Shown here one piece after another: positions 57,036-64,000 of a DNA stretch of 64,000 nucleotides; position 1 is the stretch's first letter; the number at the start of each line of letters is the position of its first letter. The stretch lies in NCBI GenBank assembly GCA_016647705.1, contig CM028340.1, forward strand, positions 8,123,001 through 8,187,000, read 5' to 3'. This DNA is from Eucommia ulmoides (taxonomy: Eukaryota; Streptophyta; Magnoliopsida; Garryales; Eucommiaceae). The position numbers were made by a program, and so were the translations under genes. Under the pieces are notes generated by a model. The model was not told where the DNA came from. It saw only the letters and a program-made list of their open reading frames with translations, and ran no database searches.

Positions 57036-60000
57036 GTCTCCCTGAAATTTGCTCTTAAAATTATGAATGTCTTGACACTTTGTACCTCTGTATTTTTGAG
57101 TTATTTTTATATTCGCCTCCCTATTGAAATTGTTGGGCTCATAGAGATTTTGCATGGAGAAACCACTGCCAAAACCCTATTAAAGTTGCTGGGCCCATGG
57201 GGTTGCCCATCTTAGGGATTTTGCCTCAAATGGGCTCACATGCTCACTGAGAACGTGGCTGCTTATTTAGGTGCTACCTGCCTAATGGCCTTTTGGCCTG
57301 GGAACCACAAGACTGATAATCAGTAGCCACCCCGAAACCACCAAGGAAATTTTATCCGGCATTGCCGGGGCCTTGCAAGCCCCACGCACGGGTTTAGGGC
57401 GTGGGGAGCATGAGAGTCCATCCTGGATCCATTTTGGGTCTGTTTTTTCCTTTACACTTGTTTTTCAGTTCTCTAATTTTCTGTATAATTTATTTTATAT
57501 TTTGAGAATTAAAAATATTTGTGAATATGAGCATGTTTTGTGAGTGTTCTTTTTAAGACGTGTTGGCTTGCATTACTCTGTTGTTTCACTAAAATTTCTG
57601 AACAGATCATTTTTAATTGGAAGAGTTAACCGATATATCAGATTGTAGACCTTGTACCTTTTTATATTTGTAGATGAGCGTCTGATTTCAATATTTTGCT
57701 AATTTTTCAATCTTTTTATCTATGGAGTTACTTTATTTTGTATAGCTTTCATTAATCCTCTTTTGCTTTCATGAGTGATGTTCTAGAAACGAAATATAGT
57801 TCACATCTCACTTTAGACCAAATCGGTTTTGCCTCTGGTTGCTAGACGTGAGCTTAACTTTTGAACTTCCTAGCAAGTAGAGCTAAACATTGAAACCAAT
57901 TTTGAGTATTTAAGACTTGGGGTTATTACATTATTGGCACCTAATATTTAGGATTTATATCCCAAAATTCAAAACAATTCCAATTTGGTCCTTCTGTTCC
58001 CAAAACATATGTCCAGTTTGGTTTTGTATTTCCATGTTATTAAAACGGAATAGAGTACTGCATATATTATTAGGTTGGAGCATTATCATGTTTGTTATTA
58101 TTGTATAATTTCTGCTTCTGGTTTTTGGTTTATAAGACGTCCTTCTAATTTGCTTTGAGTAAAAATGCAAATATTGTATAATAATATAATATTTATCAAA
58201 GTAGTGGATGATGGCTCCAACCCAATCAATAGACTTGTTCTTTATTAAGGTTTAGGGTTTTTTGACACTTTATACCCAGAAGTTTGACTAGAATCTCACT
58301 TTGATACAAGTAGTTTCAATTCAAACATTTAAGATGTCTTATTAACTTTATGTGTTCTTTTTTGAAGTGCAATGAACTGAAACTAATAAGAAGAGTTAAT
58401 TACACAATTAACACCTAAACTTTGGAGGTTGTGTACATGTTGCTAATGGTATGCAATTTAGTGTAGATTGAGGATTTTACACTAATTATAGCACGATGTT
58501 AAATCTATCTTCTTCTTCTTTTTTTTTATTTATTTTTTTTTTTTATGGTGATTGACACTTCAGTGTGTAGATTTTATTAGAAATCGCAATTAGTGGGGAG
58601 AAGGTTTGGAGGTCCTTTGGAATTAGAGTGACTGACTAGTCAATTGCAGTTGCTTAAATTAAGTAGACTGTGCCCACTAGAGTTGATGGGTTGTGGAAGC
58701 AAATAAATCTCGTTGCCTAATAATTATGTACTCAATTTCTATTGCATGAGATGGATATTTTAAATTTTGGCTCATACGAGAGTATTGTGGTAGAAACTAA
58801 TTTTCGTCAACTGATTCTCATAAGTCTCTTAGTTTCCATCCCCCTCAGAGGAGACTAAACTATTGTTTCTAAATAATAGTAATAATAGCAATAAAAAATA
58901 AGATGAGCCAATAAGCAAACATTAGTGGTGAACTTTTTCAGACGAGAGGCCAAATAAATGTGTGAAATTAGTATTCATGCATTTGCGTAAGGTTGCACAA
59001 TTTTTTCGAAACAAAAACTCCATTTTATGTAATTAATATTGATTAAATTGGCAAATTTTCAACATTCCATTAAGATAAGATTTCTCTAATTCTCTATCCC
59101 TAACTTTTTCATCAATACATATAAGGTTTTAATCATTGTATAGGTAATATAAGCCAATCTCTTGACAATTTTTATTGCTATAATGAGTTGAATTACATAA
59201 ATGCTACTTTTAATAAAAATCATTTGATATCGTGTGTGTAGTTGAAATGGTCAAGGAAAATGAATTTTTAACATCTTTAATTCGACACATTGATATTGGA
59301 CTTTCTGAAAACCGTTCGCAAGGGTTTGTGAAGTCCACCCTGCATGTGAGGAGGCGTGTTAAATCCCACATAATTCATGTATTTGTTATCTTTGTGAAAT
59401 ATTTACATGATGAGTGACTTGAGAGAATTATATGCTTATTTGTTTTGGTAACCTGATGGAAGCTGAATTGAATAAAACACTATTGAGAAGTGGTCATAAA
59501 TAATCAGATATATGATATATATTCAAGATTCTTAGTGGGTTTAAGTATGATGTTAACAATCAATTTAGTTATTACTGCATCTTCCATCAACGAAAATAAG
59601 ATCTTTCATTTTTCGAATTTGGGCTATGTTGGGGGCAATATATTTGCGTTTTGGACTAAAAGAAAAGTATCAAGTTGTTTTTGTACAATTTTGCATGGGT
59701 TTCTTCTTATATTGTTTGGGTCTTCAAGTGTTTAATGGGTCATACATGTATTCTAATGGGCCTATTGAGTTATTACTTATTAATTAACAAATCTGTTGGA
59801 ATTACTAATATGGATAAATTATTTATGAATATATGAGAAGATCTTGAATTAAAAATACTATTACCGTAACTAGAATATCTTGGTGGGGATTCAGGTTTAA
59901 GCTCATTATATAGATATCAATTTTGGGTTTGGGCCTACGTAATATCTCAGCCAACTGGACTCTCTTAATTACAACTTTTAGCCTTTGAGGTTTATATTAA

Positions 60001-60290
60001 GGAGCTCATAAAAACACTAATTATGATTAATTACAGTTTTCCAATTTTCAAGCCATTAATTTTTTATTTTACATAGAGACTAATTTAATAATTACTTTTA
60101 GAGTGTAATAAAATTGTTGTTCAAATTCATGCAACTATAATTGATCGTTGATCACTGAAAGTACATTTTCTAATGTATTTTTTTTTTTTTTATCATATAC
60201 ATATATGTCGTTATTATGCACTATTGTGATTGGGTAATATAGTTTAATCTTCCCATTTTGGAACAAATACTTGTGAATTGTTGAAATTAT
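57036..60290 (+). other. Interior of LTR element, mostly unassigned
   Basis: 57130-57450 is a GC-richer patch with repeats of 'gggcccatggggttgccc' type; the rest is AT-rich. No gag-pol motif was found in any frame. Small frames (57917-58108, 59232-59417, 59490-59735) match no family I know. Confidence 0.5.
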
Positions 60291-61300
60291 TTTACCAAAA
60301 TGATTTAACTAATATAGTTTACAAGTTTTCGAGTTCCTATTTTGTTGATGAAATTTTTTTAGATTAATTTGTACATTTACCTGCCCAAAGGGGGTTATTA
60401 TGCAGCTTAATTTAATTGTTAGGTAATATAGTTTAATTTTTCTAATTTATAACGTTTACTTGTGAATTATTGAGGTTATTTTAATAAAGTGATTTAACCA
60501 ACATATTAGATTAATTTGTACATTTACCTACCCAAAGGGGATTATTGCGTAGATTAATTTAATTATTAGGCAATATAATTTAATTTTTTCAATTTGGAAC
60601 ATTTGATTGTGAATTATTGATATTATTTTACCAAAGTGATTTAACCAATATAGTTTGTAAGTTTTTGAATTTCTATTTTGTTGATGAATTTTTTTTAGAT
60701 TAATTTGCATATTCATCTGCCCAAATGGAGTTATTGTGTAAATTAATTTAATTGAGATAAATAATTTGATAAATTTGTTTACTCAAAGAGAATGAATTTT
60801 GAAACATTATTTGGTTCATTATATTTTGAAGAAAATTATGGATTTGAAGGTCAATCTACCCAAATGGGATGGATTTTTAAATCTGTAAATTTTTCTTATT
60901 TTGTTGATTTTCATGATTAAAGAATAATTATTTATTGTAGACTCTGCCCAAATGGGAGTTTATATAATACAATTGATTTTTATATTGTATTGTCTATGCT
61001 TAATTGAGCATTTTGTCTATTACCCATAATTGATCTAGTTGCAATTTTTTGTAAAAGCAGTTTCTTTTTATTGTGAACAATAATAAAATCACATTGAAAT
61101 TCTAAATTGATTTTTTGATTTAATGGGAGTCTCTGTAATTTCTTTTATTTCGATGACTGTGTCGTGTAAACATTGATTACTATTATTATAAAGTTTTTCT
61201 TATTTTATTGATTTTCATGCTTAGAGAATAATTATTTATTGTAGAATCTTCCCAAAGAGGAGTTTATGATAATGCAATTGATTCTTATATTGTGTCGTTT
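60290..61300 (+). repeat. Complex direct repeats with a CTGCCCAAAGGGG-like motif
   Basis: Variants of GCCCAAAKGGRRTTAT occur at about 60384, 60532, 60718, 60859, 60948 and 61250. Each follows a 'tagattaatttgtacatttac' or 'ttattgtagaatct' type lead. Blocks of 150-300 bp around them are repeated in order. Non-coding. This is probably the leader or a structural part of the retroelement. Confidence 0.65.
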
Positions 61301-61309
61301 ATACTTATT

Positions 61310-61975
61310 TGAACCTTTTGATTCTTTGGTTTAGTATGAGTTTTTTTGTATTTTCCTTTAATTCTATGATATGTTGTGACCACTATTGTTATACGTTATG
61401 CAAAATTGATTCTATTTGATGATCATCATTATTGAATATTATATTGTTGTGTATCATATTATTTGAATTAATTATACTAAACCAAGTTTTAAGATCCATA
61501 GCGTTCAAAGAACATGTTGTGAATATAGGTGTCATTGAGTCTTTTGATTCTCTAGTTTAGTGGAAGATTTTGTATTTTCCTTTATTTCAATGATTATGTC
61601 GTGACCACTATTATTATGCGTTTTGCAAAATTGAAATCTATATGATGATTATCATTATTGCATATTATATTATTGTATATCATATTATTTGAATTGATTA
61701 TACAATATGGTATTTTAAGAGATTGTACCTTAAGAATTACAATTGTATATTTTTGGTTGTCACAAATCATTATTTTGTGATCTCGTGATATATTGTTAGT
61801 GACAAATGACTTGTTAAAGTCAAGTAATTTCATATTATTGAGAAATTGCAGCAGTTTTATTTTGTTGAGAAATTGTAATTAACAATTTCGTTTTGTTAAG
61901 AAATTGCAGCAGTTTTATTTTGTTGAGAAATTATAATTAGTAATTTTATTTTGTTGAGAAATTTTAATAAGGACC
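61310..61975 (+). repeat. Tandem repeats near the 3' end of the LTR element
   Basis: A block of about 200 bp (61320-61490: 'tgtgaccactattgttata...gatgatcatcattattg...atcatattatttgaatt') recurs at 61545-61710. At 61848-61965 the phrase GTTTTATTTTGTTGAGAAAT repeats four times with variations. Confidence 0.7.
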
Positions 61976-62283
61976 GATAAGAAACAATATATATAGATAA
62001 TGATCACAAATTGGCATTGGTTTCTTACTACACTACTGGATTTACAATCCATATCGATATGGTTATAAGTATTTGTGTATGAAGGGTCTTATATTTGTTA
62101 AAATTAACATATAGACCATTATAATCTAATATTAAGATCATGTTAGACCGGATAAATTTATTAATATGCTCTTATAGACTATCATTTCTTTAAAAAATGT
62201 ATAGTCATACAAAAATAAAAAAATTCTGTTATTAACCCGAGAGTCTTGTTTTCAAAATCAAATTTATTCAATTGATATAGCCC

Positions 62284-62294
62284 AAGTGGAAGAA
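62284..62294 (+). other. Polypurine tract
   Basis: AAGTGGAAGAA stands directly before the TGTTG of the 3' LTR, the expected site and sequence for plus-strand priming. Confidence 0.75.
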
Positions 62295-62759
62295 TGTTGA
62301 AAAAAAAAATTGTGGACAAACATTAATTGAATAAATTATTTTACAAAAAACGGGTTAATGGATAGTCTATTATATAATTAGCTCAAATAATTAGTGATCA
62401 TATTTTGATTTAAGTTATGACATCTTTTATGTAGAAGCCCAGTTAAGCGATAAATATAGGTTTTGGGTTTCGTTGAAACTCGTTATGGGAGGGCCCAACG
62501 AGAAGTCCTAATATAAATTACTAGGTCTCATCCCTAGTATAGATTAAGGGTTTCTTCCTATTGAAAGTCGTCACCACAATAATTTAGATTATAGGGAGAA
62601 AAATCTAATGTGTAATTCATTGCGATAATTCAATCTTCTACGATGGTCAAGATAGGTAGGCATTCGATTACCGTTTTTCATTATTGTATCCTATAATCCA
62701 TGTATGCTTTAGATTATTAATTAATTATGTATTATTGTGATTATGAGATATAATTAACA
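62295..62759 (+). repeat. 3' LTR (465 bp)
   Basis: Direct repeat of 55511-55967, diverged by many single-base changes and small indels, ending ATATAATTAACA before the GTGTA target duplication. Confidence 0.92.
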
Positions 62760-62764
62760 GTGTA

Positions 62765-64000
62765 TGGCAAGAGTGGAGACTGAGAGATATGGAAAGTTGG
62801 TCGAGACGTAGGGCATCCATAGATGCAGCGCGATGGAGAATTGGAGATGGGGGATGGAGAGATGGAGAAAAGAATGGATGGATGGGCTTATGTTTGGGTG
62901 TGTTGTAGACATGGTGGAAGGGTAGGGTTTTGTTTGGGTGTACATAAACACGTGGGGGGTGTTTACTGGGGGGATTTGTTTTTATTTTGGTCCAATGAGA
63001 GAGGTTGAGGGGTGGATTTTTAGAGCATTGAGTAGGTGATTGTCTTTAAGAGTACTAGGTAAATGATGGAAACAAATCATGTTATGGACGAGAATTTTTT
63101 ATTTTATTTTTTTTGTAATTTTATTTTCTCAACGCATCATACATTCATCCCAAATCAATCTAAGCTACCAAAATATCTTTTCATCTTGATTTATATATGG
63201 ACTAGTTTATAACTTGTGTCTAACGACAAATTTTAATTCATTACATTAATCTTGAATGTCGTATATTTAGTTCAAATATAATATTAATTATAAAAAAAAA
63301 ATATTTGTTATGTGATTGTTATTTAATTTCTCAACAAAATATAAATATAAATATAAAATATGCATTTACATATTTTGTTGGGAGTTTCGTGATCTAAATA
63401 AATGTTTGTTTATTTGTTAAGATAGTTTGTTTGGAGTTGCATGATTTCATCATTGGATCTAATCCAATAGTTAAAAATATCTTATTAAATCTATTCATTT
63501 TGGTCTTTAGATATCTATATATCCAATTGTTAAAAATATCTCAATCCAAAATATTTTATGATTTTTAGAATAAATAATCAATGGGTAAATTTAACTTAAG
63601 ATATATTGTCCTTTATAAAAATAACAATCAAATCTTCTATCATTTTAATTTAACCTCTTAGATCCCTTCTCATTTTTTAAAACTAACATTGATACCCCTA
63701 AGATATTTTTTTTGGGACAATTGGGTTGATATTGTCATTTGTTTTGACGAATTTGCCCCTATTGAAATCATTATTGCATAAAATTACCTTTTTTACCTTT
63801 ACTAACACCTTTCTTTCCTTTTTCTTTAATTTATATTTTTTTTCTAATATTAATTTTTAATTATTTTATTTATTTTCAGTTTATCTTTTTTACATGCATC
63901 TTTTTTGTTGTTTATTATTTTATTATTTTTTATTCATTCTTTTATTTTCTATTATCTTTTTTTTTTTTTTTTGCATTTTCTAATTTTGTTATTTTTATCT
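62765..64000. other. Right flank: GATGGAGA-rich patch, then AT-rich sequence
   Basis: 62765-63020 is G/A-rich with several GGAGATGG/GATGGAGA units. The short frames called there on both strands are low-complexity. 63030-64000 is AT-rich with poly-T runs near the end. No gene recognised. Confidence 0.5.

Larger units (their letters stand above)
55511..62759 (+). mobile_element. Complete non-autonomous LTR retrotransposon carrying host gene fragments
   Basis: Two direct repeats, 55511-55967 and 62295-62759, both run TGTTG...(AT)ACA and are flanked by GTGTA at 55506-55510 and 62760-62764. A primer-binding site (TGGTATCAGA) follows the left LTR and a polypurine tract (AAGTGGAAGAA) precedes the right LTR, so the element is plus-strand and complete. 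The 6.3-kb interior contains no recognisable gag, protease, integrase or RT. It holds laccase and PPR fragments (56257-57035) and repetitive AT-rich sequence. The LTRs differ at many positions, so the insertion looks old. This is a LARD-like element with captured gene pieces. Such an element would need a relative's proteins to move. Confidence 0.9.

Noticed and set aside
62754..63008. Opposed frames of about 61-65 aa right of the LTR element
   Set aside because: GATGGAGA-type low-complexity sequence; no family resemblance.

Overview
This is a gene-poor, AT-rich block of a plant nuclear genome, most likely a eudicot. The evidence is three Ty1/copia-type polyproteins, a Tat-like Ty3/gypsy gag, an L1-type LINE, a Helitron-like end, PIF/Harbinger-like MITEs with TTA/TAA target duplications, and fragments of plant gene families (laccase, pentatricopeptide repeat, plant mobile domain). 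I found no intact host gene, tRNA or rRNA. Every recognisable protein segment is a transposon remnant or a captured, broken exon. The species cannot be told from the sequence alone.

Layout. (1) 1-7475 and 20881-33560 are two same-orientation copies, A and B, of one segment, offset by about 20.9 kb. They differ by later insertions and deletions. Copy A has a MITE at 2165-2670 and a MULE-like element at about 4560-7435 carrying a three-exon plant-mobile-domain pseudogene. Copy B has two MITEs, a promoter-like fragment and a copia element (27443-32034) with a perfect 5-bp target duplication; the matching empty site survives in copy A at 3088-3092. (2) The spacer 7476-20880 holds minisatellites, a 5'-truncated copia element (about 8642-12058), a striking array of GTTAACGTTAAC palindromes (12059-13315) and a probable 5.5-kb Helitron on the minus strand (14199-19745).

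(3) 33565-37850 is a third decayed copia element on the minus strand. (4) 37851-47794 is a decayed Ty3/gypsy Tat-like element on the minus strand: gag at 40200-42093 and a long LTR ending at 47794. That LTR is split by a nested 3.07-kb solo-LTR-like element (44468-47541, TSD CTTTC). (5) 47795-55505 holds exon-like minus-strand repeats of unknown origin, small tandem repeats, two MITEs and a LINE ORF2 fragment. (6) 55511-62759 is a structurally complete LTR retrotransposon (two LTRs of about 460 bp, TSD GTGTA, PBS, PPT) with no recognisable gag-pol. Instead its interior contains laccase exon pieces in both orientations, a PPR-gene piece and complex tandem repeats. (7) 62765-64000 is AT-rich sequence with nothing recognised.

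Nothing here works as a pathway. The biology is transposon nesting, segmental duplication and capture of host exons. The most notable items are the non-coding LTR element carrying laccase and PPR fragments, the MULE-borne plant-mobile-domain pseudogene, and the unexplained palindrome array. All alignments and identity statements are by eye.
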